From assembly GCA_015099395.1 (NCBI GenBank), contig AP024096.1:124001-188000 (forward strand): DNA of 64,000 bases. The letters are read 5' to 3'. Positions 1-8,996 of the stretch are shown piece by piece. Made by a program: the position numbers and the translations under genes. The notes beneath the pieces are model-generated. The model ran no database searches. It worked only from the letters and a program-made list of their open reading frames with translations, and was not told the origin of the DNA. Origin of the DNA: Ktedonobacteria bacterium brp13 (GTDB lineage: Bacteria; Chloroflexota; Ktedonobacteria; Ktedonobacterales; Ktedonobacteraceae). How positions within the stretch are numbered: position 1 is the first letter of the stretch; every line of letters begins with the position of its first letter.

Positions 1-474
1 GACTGGTTGCGTCAGCAGCCACTCCCCCATGCGGTAGAAAGTACGCCTGGCTTTCAGCTTCACAGATCCTTTTATGAGCCTGCGGCCCCAGCGCGGTAAT
101 CCCAGCCACAACGGGAGTAGCGGAGCTGATGCCACGAGAAGTGGGGCCACGACGACTAGTAAGAGCAAATGCTGGATCATGTGAACCGATAATAGCCGAC
201 TAGAGAGTATGTCAATAGGAGCTGAAGACGCTACAAGAAAGGCAAAGATCGCGCCAAGGAAAAAGGTGCCGCGCCAGAACCAGTTGTTCCACTGATATTC
301 ACCGCCAACAGAACCGGCAAATACAGAGGGAGTCATGGCTCTGGCTGCTTGCTTAGCCTGTGCTCCTTTGAGGAGTAGACTCCATCCACGAAAGTACAGG
401 ATTTCGGCTACAAGACACCCCAAAAGCACGATGGGTGGAATCGGCCACCCATTTACATCAACCCAGATGGTCAC
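1..474 (-). CDS. ctaG: Cytochrome c oxidase assembly factor, CtaG (caa3) type, 5' part
   Basis: Partial gene; its 3' end lies beyond the left edge. The visible protein of about 158 residues begins at a GTG with GGAGGTG six bases upstream, which decides this start. It has hydrophobic segments and the run HMIQHLLLLVVVAPLL followed by a Pro/Leu-rich loop, typical of the caa3_CtaG membrane family that helps copper insertion into haem-copper oxidases. It is the last visible gene of the oxidase operon, 31 bases after subunit III. The family call rests on about half a protein, but the context (subunits II, I and III directly upstream) supports it strongly. Confidence 0.75.
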   Translation of the reverse strand, partial: MTIWVDVNGWPIPPIVLLGCLVAEILYFRGWSLLLKGAQAKQAARAMTPSVFAGSVGGEYQWNNWFWRGTFFLGAIFAFLVASSAPIDILSSRLLSVHMIQHLLLLVVVAPLLVASAPLLPLWLGLPRWGRRLIKGSVKLKARRTFYRMGEWLLTQPV

Positions 475-505
475 TAAGGCACCTCCGCGTACCAGCCAAC
501 TTGTA

Positions 506-1111
506 TTACTGAAATAGCAAAACGAACAGCCACACGAGCAAGGAAGCAATCACCGTGTAGTACCACCAGTAGCCAGTAACTTCGGCGATGTAATCATGCC
601 CGGCTATCCTGCCACGTAGCACCCGTCCTAAAATCAGTAAGCCGATAAGCGCAGCCAGCAGGAGGTGAACCACTGTATACCATGTAAGCAGCAGGATCAC
701 ACTCTCGTATGCCTGGAAAGGAGCACTATATCCCAGAGTTCGACCGACCCAGATTTGACCCACCAGCGCCCCAATCATGAGCACCCAGGCTAAAACCACG
801 ACGATTAGTTGACCGACCCCTCCACTCTTGCGCGCACGACGCTCCCACCAGTAGTAGGCAAGTCCGCTGAGCAGCAGGGCAATGGCTACCAGTAGTCCCG
901 GCAGAAAGGTGGGAGCATTGTCACCGGCAATCCTGAACTTGCCTTCTGTATTAAGAACGTTCAGGTACCCACCTCCGGCCAGGACAGCGATGATAGACAA
1001 AGCATCCGACAGAATGAGCATGAGCACGCCTGCTCGCGCGCGCGCAACCTGCACATGTGGCGCAAGTCCGTGTTCTTGCTCTTCATGTATTTGCTCTAAG
1101 GATGTACTCAT
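506..1111 (-). CDS. ctaE: Cytochrome c oxidase subunit III
   Basis: A 201-residue integral membrane protein with about five transmembrane helices and a short charged N-terminus. The segment LMILSDALSI near residue 30 corresponds to the first helix of haem-copper oxidase subunit III. The length fits the short five-helix form of bacterial subunit III, not the seven-helix mitochondrial form. An AGGGAG ribosome site precedes the ATG. It follows subunit I with a 21-base gap and belongs to the same transcript. Subunit III stabilises the oxidase core and supports proton delivery; it carries no cofactor. The divergent sequence makes the exact subfamily uncertain, but the position leaves little doubt. 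Confidence 0.85.
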   Translation of the reverse strand: MSTSLEQIHEEQEHGLAPHVQVARARAGVLMLILSDALSIIAVLAGGGYLNVLNTEGKFRIAGDNAPTFLPGLLVAIALLLSGLAYYWWERRARKSGGVGQLIVVVLAWVLMIGALVGQIWVGRTLGYSAPFQAYESVILLLTWYTVVHLLLAALIGLLILGRVLRGRIAGHDYIAEVTGYWWYYTVIASLLVWLFVLLFQ

Positions 1112-1132
1112 CGTATATCTCCCTCAGTGCTA

Positions 1133-3016
1133 TCAACTCTCTGCTTGTGGCTGTAGAGGCGCATCCACGACACTATCACTTCCAGTTTTTGCTGGAGTCG
1201 CACCGTAATCATACGGTAAAGCTTTTATCTCGGGCAGGTCTTTAAAGTTCTCCAGCGGTACTGGTGTTGGAACAGCCCACTCCAGCGTCTTAGCACCCCA
1301 CTCGTTGGCCTCAGCAGGCTCACCGCGCACTACCGCAGTCACCACGTTGTAAACAAGTACAAATACAGAGACAGCAATCAATATAGCGAACAAACTGGCG
1401 ATCAAATTGGCGGTAACAAATGGGGGCGCAACATTAGCTGACCAACGGGGTTCACCCTGTAGGCCCGCGTAGAATAGTGCCGTGAATGTTCCTACGAAGC
1501 CGATTTCAAACAACCAGAAATGTAGCTTGCCCAATACTGGATTGAGTCGGCGCCCCACCATTTTGGGGAACCAGTAGTAGAAGGCAGCGAAAAACCCGAA
1601 AACCATGCTTCCAACGAGCGTGAAATGGAAGTGTGCGGTGACAAACATACCGCCATGCAAAATCTCATCAGTCGGAAGATCCGCCAGATAGATACCAGTG
1701 ATGCCTCCAATGACAAAGTTTACCAGCATGCCTATCACAAATAGCAGTGGAACTGTGATCCAGATCCTGCCACGCCAGAGCGTACCCACAAGCACCAGGA
1801 AGAAGAGACCGGTAGGTATAGAAATTAATTCCGTATCGAGCATGTAAGGGCCATCCAGGGCGCTTTCTGATCCGCTTGTGTAGAGGTGATGTCCCCAAAC
1901 GAGCACACTCAGGATACAAATACTAACCAGACTACCTACCAGCATGCGATAACCAAAGATTGGCTTACGGGCAAAAACAGCGGTTATCTCAGCCGCAGCT
2001 GCCATGGATGGTAGGGCAATGACGTACACCTCGGGATGCCCCATGAACCAGAATAGGTGCTCATACAGCCAGTTATTGCCACCAAAAGCAGCAATGAAGA
2101 AGGAAGTTTCGAAAACCCGGTCCATTAAAACCATCACCTGAGACATCAAGAACGAAGGGAACGCCGTCAAACCAAGGATTACCGAGAGCACCACGCCCCA
2201 GACGAATACTGGCAGTCGTCCCCAGGTCATGCCCTTCGTGCGCATCACCATCACGGTCGTGACGATATTCATGGCCGCAACCGTGGTTGAGATGGCAAAG
2301 ATGATAAGGGTAAAGCAGTAAGCATCCATACCAGGCGTTAATTCCTGCACAGAGAGAGGCGCGTAACCGGTCCAGCCTGTCGGGAAGCCGCCAAGAGCCA
2401 GTGTGGAAAAGAAGACCGGAATGATGGAGAAAAGCAGCCAGTAGCTCAGCGCGTTGAGACGTGGAAATGCCATGTCGCGCGCTCCAATCATAATAGGTAG
2501 CACGAAGTTACCGAAAGGACCGCTGATCATGATGATCGTAGCTGCGATCATCAGTATACCGTGCATACCCACAATTGTATTATAGGTGGAAGGCGTAAAG
2601 AAAATTGCTCCTGGTACTGATTGCTCCAGCCGGATCATGAAGGCTCCCATGGAACCCAGGAAAAAGAAGACCAGCACAGTGACCAGGTATTGCATCCCGA
2701 CAACTTTGTGGTCGGTGGTATAGCGGAAGTAGCGCCAGAGGCCCTGATCTTTGCCCGCCAACTCCAGTTCTTCAGCATGTGTGGCCTCTCGGCGCCCAAA
2801 GCCCCACTTCCAGACCCCGTTGAAGGCTCCAATACCAATAAAAAAGAAGATCACCCAGCCTGTGTAGACAGCCACGACTGTGGCGTCGGAGTTGCCCGGC
2901 ACAAAATGTGCCACGATGACGCCAGCGATGATAGCGCCTATCACGCCGAGTACCACCCCAGAAAGCACACTCGGGAAAAGCGTTTGTATGAGATTCGTGC
3001 GTCTGGTTTCGGTCAT
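1133..3016 (-). CDS. ctaD: Cytochrome c oxidase subunit I
   Basis: Catalytic subunit of a haem-copper oxidase: it reduces O2 to water and pumps protons. The 627-residue protein shows the core motifs in order: TTDHKVVGMQY, FGNFVLPIMIGARDMAFPR, GHPEVYVI (copper ligand and cross-linked tyrosine), WGHHLYTSG (CuB histidines) and TAHFHFTLVG (haem ligands). About 90 residues with two extra helices precede the usual start of the family. The canonical K-channel lysine in PTGIK is absent; the site reads PTGLF. The ATG overlaps the stop of subunit II by four bases (ATGA) and has a perfect AAGGAGG. C-terminal tail of about 60 hydrophilic residues. Confidence 0.97.
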   Translation of the reverse strand: MTETRRTNLIQTLFPSVLSGVVLGVIGAIIAGVIVAHFVPGNSDATVVAVYTGWVIFFFIGIGAFNGVWKWGFGRREATHAEELELAGKDQGLWRYFRYTTDHKVVGMQYLVTVLVFFFLGSMGAFMIRLEQSVPGAIFFTPSTYNTIVGMHGILMIAATIIMISGPFGNFVLPIMIGARDMAFPRLNALSYWLLFSIIPVFFSTLALGGFPTGWTGYAPLSVQELTPGMDAYCFTLIIFAISTTVAAMNIVTTVMVMRTKGMTWGRLPVFVWGVVLSVILGLTAFPSFLMSQVMVLMDRVFETSFFIAAFGGNNWLYEHLFWFMGHPEVYVIALPSMAAAAEITAVFARKPIFGYRMLVGSLVSICILSVLVWGHHLYTSGSESALDGPYMLDTELISIPTGLFFLVLVGTLWRGRIWITVPLLFVIGMLVNFVIGGITGIYLADLPTDEILHGGMFVTAHFHFTLVGSMVFGFFAAFYYWFPKMVGRRLNPVLGKLHFWLFEIGFVGTFTALFYAGLQGEPRWSANVAPPFVTANLIASLFAILIAVSVFVLVYNVVTAVVRGEPAEANEWGAKTLEWAVPTPVPLENFKDLPEIKALPYDYGATPAKTGSDSVVDAPLQPQAES

Positions 3017-3792
3017 AAGTGTCCTCCTTGGCTTGTGATCCAGGCATTGAACTGCGCATCACTGACCACATTCACAGACTCCCACATATAGGAGTGATAG
3101 AGTCCACACAATTCCACACAGACCACGGTATAATTTCCGATCCGCGTTGGGGTCACGAGAGGCGTGCTGGACATTTCTCCGGGATTAGCGTCTACGCGTA
3201 CCCCAAGTGCACGGATAGCAAAGCCATGCAGTACATCGTCCGAGGTAACATCAAAGCGCACTGGACGATTGACTGGCAGTTCTATTACCTGAGCACCGCT
3301 GCTAGACGCGTTATACTGGGGATAGTTAACAGTCCACATCCACTGCTGTCCGGTTACCTGAACGACGAGAGTATTAGGGGCGGCGGCAGCTGTTTCCTGG
3401 TAGAAGGCAAACATGCCCCAGATGACAAGAAAAAGACAAAGAACGCTTGTGATTCCTAACCACCCGATTTGCAGCAGTGGTCTGGGCTGTAAAGGGATAC
3501 CATCCTCGGTGGGCCTACCCTCAGTTCTGAATGCGAACAGACTGTAGCCGAGAAAGACAAAAACAAACAAGGCCACCGGTACAGACAGAACGGTAAAGAC
3601 CACTATCGTGAAGTTATCAGCGCTGCCAAGATCACTGGCAGATACAGGAAGAATAAATTGAGTCAGAGTAATCGCTAGCACAATCCCAATCACAGAGAGC
3701 ACACCCCAGAGAATCAGAGCACGACGCAGATGACGCGGTTCCTGTGCTGGTGAAGTGCTATCAGGATTTCCATTGACATTGGCATCAGACAT
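3013..3792 (-). CDS. ctaC: Cytochrome c oxidase subunit II (CuA)
   Basis: Electron-entry subunit of the oxidase, 259 residues. The N-terminal half has about three hydrophobic helices (near residues 27-50, 60-85 and 110-130). The C-terminal half is the exported cupredoxin domain: GQQWMWTVNYP, then DVLHGFAI with the first CuA histidine, then CVELCGLYHSYM with both cysteines, the second histidine and the methionine. All CuA ligands are therefore present. It has no lipobox and no fused cytochrome c domain. A G-rich ribosome site (AGGGGGGC) lies before the ATG. It ends inside the start of subunit I (translational coupling) and starts 9 bases after the cupredoxin-like gene. Confidence 0.95.
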   Translation of the reverse strand: MSDANVNGNPDSTSPAQEPRHLRRALILWGVLSVIGIVLAITLTQFILPVSASDLGSADNFTIVVFTVLSVPVALFVFVFLGYSLFAFRTEGRPTEDGIPLQPRPLLQIGWLGITSVLCLFLVIWGMFAFYQETAAAAPNTLVVQVTGQQWMWTVNYPQYNASSSGAQVIELPVNRPVRFDVTSDDVLHGFAIRALGVRVDANPGEMSSTPLVTPTRIGNYTVVCVELCGLYHSYMWESVNVVSDAQFNAWITSQGGHL

Positions 3793-3801
3793 CTTGCCCC
3801 C

Positions 3802-4503
3802 CTAATAACTTGCTACTTGCATCGTTCCAGCCATATACCCGGTGGTAGACATCGCCCCGCTAAAACCAAAGGGGGGATCACGATTTTCACCACAAGGGTC
3901 ATAACAATGCCAGACGTACGTGCCGGGAGGTCCCGTACGGAACTGGAAAGAGATGACGTTGGGCGTCGGGTAACTGTTGCCAGCAATAGTTACGGGTGTG
4001 GGAGCGTTGTTGGCGACTGCAACGAGAGGGACGCTGACATATAACGGGTGAGGAGAATCAGGCGTCGATTGGAGATCAAACGTGTGGGCCACATTTGATG
4101 CATCGACTTCGCTCACGGGCTTATTGTTGACTAGCTCGACGCCACCAATTGTGCCCTGCACTTGTCGGTAGAAATTGTTGATCAGGGTCGTTGCACTGTC
4201 ATAGTTGCTGATCACTACCGTGATTGTGCTGTTCGGAGGAACTTCAAAGCTTGTCGATGGGCAATAGGTAACCCAACTGATTTGCGGCTCTCCGTCAGTG
4301 GCGTGACAGACATGACTGTCGGGAAATGTGGAGATCGCAAGTGTGGCGCTGTTAGGGCCTGTTATTTTCGCTTTCCATACATCAGGTTCGTACCCCAGTC
4401 CTGCAATAGACCGAAGACCTAATCCGATTCCGGCTACGATGCCAAAACCTAAAACGATTGATGCTATGATACCAATAACCATGACTGATGAATGCTGTTT
4501 CAA
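3802..4503 (-). CDS. Membrane-anchored cupredoxin-like protein of the oxidase operon
   Basis: First gene of the oxidase operon. I choose the TTG at 4503 (233 residues) because AAGGAGG sits six bases upstream; an ATG at 4623 would add 40 residues but has no ribosome site. One N-terminal helix (about residues 6-28) anchors an exported beta-rich domain. Possible copper ligands are the His in NVAHTFDL, the Cys in TYVWHCYDPCG and the Met in GYMAGTM; the spacing after the Cys differs from plastocyanin and sulfocyanin and the usual following His is missing. It may carry electrons to the CuA subunit or assist copper delivery. The fold is inferred from pattern only; function unproven. Confidence 0.6.
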   Translation of the reverse strand: MKQHSSVMVIGIIASIVLGFGIVAGIGLGLRSIAGLGYEPDVWKAKITGPNSATLAISTFPDSHVCHATDGEPQISWVTYCPSTSFEVPPNSTITVVISNYDSATTLINNFYRQVQGTIGGVELVNNKPVSEVDASNVAHTFDLQSTPDSPHPLYVSVPLVAVANNAPTPVTIAGNSYPTPNVISFQFRTGPPGTYVWHCYDPCGENRDPPFGFSGAMSTTGYMAGTMQVASY

Positions 4504-5128
4504 TGCAGTCCTCCTTGTCTGCGATTGCGAGGCAAAAGCTGATAGAGGTGCCATTGCACTTCTATCTATCAATGATCGCAACATTTCCTTTGCACGAATT
4601 ATGCTTTTTTGCTGAACGATCATGATACGGACCAGACATCCATTGTAATGAGAAAATTCTCAATTTCCTGAAATCTTCACTTAATCCATAGCAAGAAAAG
4701 ATCAGGAATGCTCACAGAGTTTCAGGCATAAATAGGTCATCTTCGATGAGGGCATCAACCATAAGGATAAGGACGCGAAGGCATTCCCCACCATGATAGG
4801 TGGAGTAAACTGATCTCGAGACGAGACCATAGTGAAGCTACACTAACAGTTGAAGTGCTTAGAAGAATTACTGAAATAGGCTAAAAAGTACTACAGTCAC
4901 TTAATGTGATTGTCATAAATCTAAGCGTTAGTTTACCATAAAAACAAAGCGTTTGCAAGAGGCATATGATGCAATGGTATGATAATATGATAATATGATG
5001 GCGTGGTTATTATATCTTTTTCACTCTCCTGTCCCTGACGTCCTGATATAGGATATACTTTAGTATGGAGAATAGTTGAGATGCTTCACTGAGCAGTTCT
5101 TCCAAATATATCGAAGGGAAATTATAAC
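4504..5128. other. Divergent intergenic region between oxidase operon and beta-propeller gene
   Basis: AT-rich, no convincing gene. It must hold the promoter of the oxidase operon (minus) and of the beta-propeller gene (plus). Around 4975-5000 there is a short tandem run of an 8-base unit (TATGATAA, three times with the last copy changed). I found no clear consensus promoter. Confidence 0.5.
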
Positions 5129-6334
5129 GTGATCTCACGTATATATCGCTACTATTTCTGTTCATCGATTATCCTATTAGTGCTTATAGGATTATGCTCT
5201 CCGTCTGTGCATGCAGATGGAGGAGCACCTCAACTCGCTTATGTAGCAGGCGCAGCACAAGGCATCAGCATCATCAATATTGCGCAACGGCGTGTCACTG
5301 GGACGATTGCGGCGACAGGAAATCCACGCACTATCCTGCTGAGCCCTGACGGGCAAGCACTGTACGTTACACAGCCAACGCGTGGACAGGTTACGGTGAT
5401 CGCTGCGAAAACAGGGAAAACGCTCTGCACAGCCAACCTGCCTGGCCAACCTTCACGATTAGCACTCAGTCTGGACGCAACGGTCCTCTACGCGGCAGGC
5501 ACGGGAGACACCAGCGTGCGTGCGCTTAATCCATTGACCTGTGCAGTTCAACGGACCTTCCAGACCCATGAACCCATCTATGGACTGGCGACGACTGCGG
5601 CAACTGCGGCTAATGCCACACCTTCAACCCCTAATCAGCTCTGGATTACTGGGACCACTGGGCTTACCGTCTTTGATGTAGATGGGCACTTGCTTGGCAC
5701 AGTGCCTATTGCTGGTGGACCACAAAATATCAGCATTCCCAGCGGGTTTACGGCTTATGTGACCACGCGCCAGGGTAAGGTCGTTGCAGTTGATCTGAAT
5801 ACACGGCGGGTTTTTCGTACGCTGCTCAGCGGAGGGCAATTTGGCACACTGGATTATGATGCAAATACAGGTGAGATTTATGTGCCTGATCAGCAGCACA
5901 ACCAGTTGGACGTCCTTACACCAGTCATATCAGGCACAACCGTGACCACGTCGGAACCAGAACACATTCGCCTCCATCTGAGCAGTTCGCCACAGTCAGT
6001 CGCCATCACCAGCGACGGACAGCTTGGCTTCGTAGCGCTCTCCAATGGACAGGTCGCGATGCTCGATATCCCCGGACGAAACATCATCACCAACATCAAG
6101 GTTGGCGGAACTCCCCACTTCATCATCACCGGCCTCTATCCACCTGCAAATAGCACTACATCCACCTCACAGCAGACGGCAACACAGTCATCATCGGCAA
6201 TACTCAGCAATTTCCCTCTGCTCATTGCCTTACCATCTCTAGCAGGAATACTTTTGTTGGGTACACTCTGGTTCATTTGGAGATACTATCAGAAACAGTT
6301 TGCCGGTAAACGTTCTACTCGCAAGCGTCTCTAG
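5129..6334 (+). CDS. Exported YVTN-type beta-propeller protein with C-terminal membrane anchor
   Basis: 401 residues. The GTG start is preceded by GAAGGG. An N-terminal signal peptide (hydrophobic core about residues 10-28, probable cleavage after VHA) leads into repeats of about 42 residues of the YVTN/surface-layer propeller type, for example ISIINIAQRRVTGTI, then LSPDGQALYV, then LSLDATVLYAAG. A Thr/Ser-rich linker near residue 340 is followed by one transmembrane helix (about 362-385) and a basic tail ending KRSTRKRL. It should therefore stand outside the cell, held by its C-terminus. Such propellers bind ligands or proteins; no catalytic motif is visible. Divergent from the oxidase operon; a functional link is unproven. 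Confidence 0.75.
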   Translation: MISRIYRYYFCSSIILLVLIGLCSPSVHADGGAPQLAYVAGAAQGISIINIAQRRVTGTIAATGNPRTILLSPDGQALYVTQPTRGQVTVIAAKTGKTLCTANLPGQPSRLALSLDATVLYAAGTGDTSVRALNPLTCAVQRTFQTHEPIYGLATTAATAANATPSTPNQLWITGTTGLTVFDVDGHLLGTVPIAGGPQNISIPSGFTAYVTTRQGKVVAVDLNTRRVFRTLLSGGQFGTLDYDANTGEIYVPDQQHNQLDVLTPVISGTTVTTSEPEHIRLHLSSSPQSVAITSDGQLGFVALSNGQVAMLDIPGRNIITNIKVGGTPHFIITGLYPPANSTTSTSQQTATQSSSAILSNFPLLIALPSLAGILLLGTLWFIWRYYQKQFAGKRSTRKRL

Positions 6335-6620
6335 GATATTTTTCAAGTAAGATCAATCTGAAACTTCATATCATGCTAATTCGAGAAATTAACAAAAAAG
6401 CGCTTGGCAGCCTCGGCATCGTGCGTGGGACTGAAGAAAAACTCGAGCGTGTTTCCCAGAGATCAGATCAGCTTACTTCTTGCAACACAACCCTCTTGGA
6501 TGGCAGGTGCCCCTCATGCGAAGGCGCGCACCTCACGGTTTGCTGCACTGAAAACTCACGGTGTGAGATTGGCAATTTCGTAACAGTATCTATTCTCGCT
6601 CAAGAACTGCCGTAAACTGA
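6335..6620. other. Intergenic region, no supported gene
   Basis: An 80-codon open frame exists (6373-6615) but lacks a ribosome site and resembles nothing I know. I treat the stretch as the 3' flank of the propeller gene and the 5' flank of the GntR operon. Confidence 0.4.
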
Positions 6621-6649
6621 TGGACAGGATGACGTAATGATGTTACTAT
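6621..6649 (+). promoter_or_regulatory. Sigma-70-like promoter of the GntR/TauE operon, possibly leaderless
   Basis: TGGACA (6621-6626), a 17-base spacer and TACTAT (6644-6649). The ATG of the GntR gene follows only 6 bases after the -10 element, and no Shine-Dalgarno sequence precedes it, so transcription would begin at or next to the start codon. Confidence 0.5.
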
Positions 6650-6655
6650 ATCACT

Positions 6656-7417
6656 ATGATTACGAACAAAAACAGCCGCATACCATTGTATGCTCAAGTC
6701 GAGGACATCCTCATCTCGCGTATTGCCAGTGGCGTATTGCCTCTTGGTAGTCAGTTACCTACAGAAGATGATTTGATTGAGAAGTTTGAAGTGAGCCGGA
6801 CAACTATTCGAAAAACCATTCAGAGTTTAATTCAGCAAGGTCTTGTCGAGATTCGGCGCGGCAAAGGCACCTTTGTCACACATCCCAAGATCACTCAAGA
6901 ACTGACCGAACTTACTGGCTTTGTCGAGGACATGCAGGTGCTGGGCCGACAGGCGACAGCTAGGGTTCTTGATCAACAAATTGTCGCGGCAAACGATGCT
7001 GTGGCGCGTCAACTTGTATTGCCAGGAGGAACACCCGTTGTGCAGATTCATCGCGTCCGTTTGGCTGACGCTATTCCAATTTCGTTTGACGAAACCTACC
7101 TTCCGCGAGAATTGGGCGAGAAGATCATGGCCGAGAACCTTACGACAGAACCAATTTTTTCCCTGCTTGAGCAAAAATATAACACCCCATTAGTAGAAGC
7201 TAAATATCAACTGGAAGCGACAGCAGCCGATACAGTTGTGGCTGCCGCGCTTGGAGTTGAAGTTGGCAGCCCCATTTTTCTCATTGAGCGTACGTCCTAC
7301 ACAGAGGGAAATCGGCCAGTTGACTACGAAAAGCTGCACTACAGAGGCGATCAAATCCGTTTCGTGACCCAATTGGCGCGTCGAACAGCAAAGAAATCAC
7401 AGGTGAGCGATGTTTGA
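6656..7417 (+). CDS. GntR-family transcriptional regulator, HutC/UTRA subfamily
   Basis: 253 residues. A winged-helix DNA-binding domain occupies about residues 1-75 (LPTEDDLIEKFEVSRTTIR, then RRGKGTFV), followed by a UTRA effector domain (about 95-235) with the typical VQIHRVRLADAIPISFDETYL-like stretch and the SPIFLIERTSY segment. UTRA domains bind small organic ligands such as sugars or histidine intermediates. The gene overlaps the following exporter by 8 bases, so it most likely controls its own operon in response to the exported compound or its precursor. No Shine-Dalgarno sequence; see the promoter entry. The ligand cannot be read from the sequence. Confidence 0.9.
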   Translation: MITNKNSRIPLYAQVEDILISRIASGVLPLGSQLPTEDDLIEKFEVSRTTIRKTIQSLIQQGLVEIRRGKGTFVTHPKITQELTELTGFVEDMQVLGRQATARVLDQQIVAANDAVARQLVLPGGTPVVQIHRVRLADAIPISFDETYLPRELGEKIMAENLTTEPIFSLLEQKYNTPLVEAKYQLEATAADTVVAAALGVEVGSPIFLIERTSYTEGNRPVDYEKLHYRGDQIRFVTQLARRTAKKSQVSDV

Positions 7418-8273
7418 GATGACAACAGGAAGCGCGCTTTGGCTGCTTGCCGTTTCAGTGGGTGCCAGTGCGCTAGGCGGCATGTTGGGCATGGCCGGCG
7501 GCATTTTTATCGTGCCAATTCTGACGATATTTGCCCATATCGACATACACCTGGCCATTGGTGCGAGTATTGTTTCTGTCATTGCCTGTTCGTGTGGCAG
7601 TGCTGCGCCTTTTCTCAAAGGCCGCCTGACAAATGTTCGCCTTGCTATCGTTCTGGAAACGGGCACCACGCTTGGTGCATTGACCGGAGTTTTTCTCTCA
7701 GGGCTTCTCCCGGTCCCGTTCCTCTTTTTCATTTTTGGCGTCGTCTTGTTAGTCTCGGCCAAGCAAATGCTGTCCCGGCGCCAAGAGCCTGAGATGACGC
7801 CTTCAGAGACCGCCTCAAAACAATGGGCGCGAAGGCTTGATTCCAGTTATCCTGATCACGCGCTTGGACGCGATATCCCCTATCGAGTGGAACACCTGCC
7901 AATGGGCCTGATACTGATGTATGGGGCGGGTCTTCTATCGGCACTCTTGGGCATTGGCAGCGGTGTACTCAAGATTCCAGCCATGGATACTGCGCTGCGT
8001 CTGCCGATCAAAGTTTCATCGGCAACCTCGAATTTTATGATCGGCGTGACGGCAGCCGCCAGTGCGGGTGCTTATTTTATGCGTGGTGATATTGTTGGCT
8101 CGATTGCTGGTCCCGTTGCGTTAGGTTCGGCCATCGGCGCAATCCTTGGCGCGCGCATACTTATGGCCATTTCAAATGAGAAAATCCGTTTGCTCTTTGT
8201 CGTGGTTCTTGTGATTCTTGCGGTACAAATGCTTCTCAGTGCCTTCGGCATCCATTTGGTGCAAGGGGCATAA
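7410..8273 (+). CDS. TauE/SafE-family membrane exporter (DUF81)
   Basis: 287 residues with about eight transmembrane helices in two related halves. Each half has the glycine-rich family signature: GMLGMAGGIFIVPIL near residue 24 and SALLGIGSGVLKIP near residue 175, joined by a charged cytoplasmic loop (about 120-165). The family exports sulfite, sulfoacetate and other organic anions. It overlaps the GntR gene by 8 bases and the DUF1634 gene by one base (TAATG), so the three are co-translated. Substrate unknown; the DUF1634 neighbour is a common companion of this exporter family. Confidence 0.88.
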   Translation: MFEMTTGSALWLLAVSVGASALGGMLGMAGGIFIVPILTIFAHIDIHLAIGASIVSVIACSCGSAAPFLKGRLTNVRLAIVLETGTTLGALTGVFLSGLLPVPFLFFIFGVVLLVSAKQMLSRRQEPEMTPSETASKQWARRLDSSYPDHALGRDIPYRVEHLPMGLILMYGAGLLSALLGIGSGVLKIPAMDTALRLPIKVSSATSNFMIGVTAAASAGAYFMRGDIVGSIAGPVALGSAIGAILGARILMAISNEKIRLLFVVVLVILAVQMLLSAFGIHLVQGA

Positions 8274-8605
8274 TGATGAACAGCAAGAAGAGAAAACCTG
8301 CTCGACTTGACCTTACGCTGGCATGGATATTGAGTTACGGAACATGGATAGCTTCAGCTCTTATAGCAGCGTGGCTTGTGTTGCCTTTGTTGGGCCAAAG
8401 CCCTGTTGTGTCTATTCCATATATCAGCGGTGGCTTGCAGTTAGTCACTGTGGGTATTGCCGTCATTATCATGCTGCCGGTCCTGCGGGTCATTACGATG
8501 TTGATCGCTTTTCTGCATAAAAGAGACTACCGCTTTGCCGCTATAGCCGCTCTGGTACTCCTGATTCTCCTTTTTGCCTTTGCCATAGGGGCGACCTCAG
8601 CTTAA
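8273..8605 (+). CDS. DUF1634 membrane protein, partner of the TauE/SafE exporter
   Basis: 110 residues with three hydrophobic helices (about residues 16-37, 50-75 and 85-107), the shape and length of DUF1634 proteins. Its start codon overlaps the exporter stop codon. DUF1634 genes are usually found beside DUF81/TauE genes, so it is probably an accessory subunit. No catalytic residues are visible. It ends 28 bases before the left end of a broken IS element. Confidence 0.75.
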   Translation: MMNSKKRKPARLDLTLAWILSYGTWIASALIAAWLVLPLLGQSPVVSIPYISGGLQLVTVGIAVIIMLPVLRVITMLIAFLHKRDYRFAAIAALVLLILLFAFAIGATSA

Positions 8606-8632
8606 TAGCTGATCGGTAAATCGATGCTTCCA

Positions 8633-8996
8633 GGTTGTGTTGCAAGAATGAAGGTACGATGATAAACTCTTCGTTATTTGGAGCGTCGCAGAGGAGTTCT
8701 TCATCATGATCGAGCAACCCCCGTTCAAATGGCGTCATTTTGAAGCCGAGATCATTCTTTTGTGCGTACGCTGGTACGTGCGCTATGCGCTCAATTATCG
8801 TGATCTGGAAGAAATGATGCTCGAGCGCGGGTTGCACGTCGATCACACCACGATCTACCGCTGGGTGCAACGCTACGTACCCGAACTGGAGAAGTGCTGT
8901 CGGCCGCATCTCAAAGCCTGCAATGACTCGTGGAAAGTGGACGAGACCTACATCAAGATCAAGAAAACGTGGATGTACCTCTATCGTGCAGTGATC
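8633..8996 (+). mobile_element. IS6-family insertion sequence, left-end fragment (copy 1)
   Basis: The element begins with an IS6-type terminal repeat, GGTTGTGTTGCAAG, at 8633. The transposase reading frame starts at 8706 and runs to a stop at 9002, but only about 97 residues remain: the zinc-binding/HTH N-terminus (HFEAEIILLCVRWYVRYAL, then LHVDHTTIYRWVQRY) and the first catalytic Asp in KVDETYIK. Sequence after the codons for YRAV is foreign. The remaining DDE residues and the right end are missing, so the copy cannot move alone. The first 88 bases are identical to copy 2 at 15954. Confidence 0.88.

Noticed and set aside
6373..6615. 80-codon plus-strand frame with several cysteines
   Set aside because: No ribosome site, no recognisable family, composition not clearly coding.
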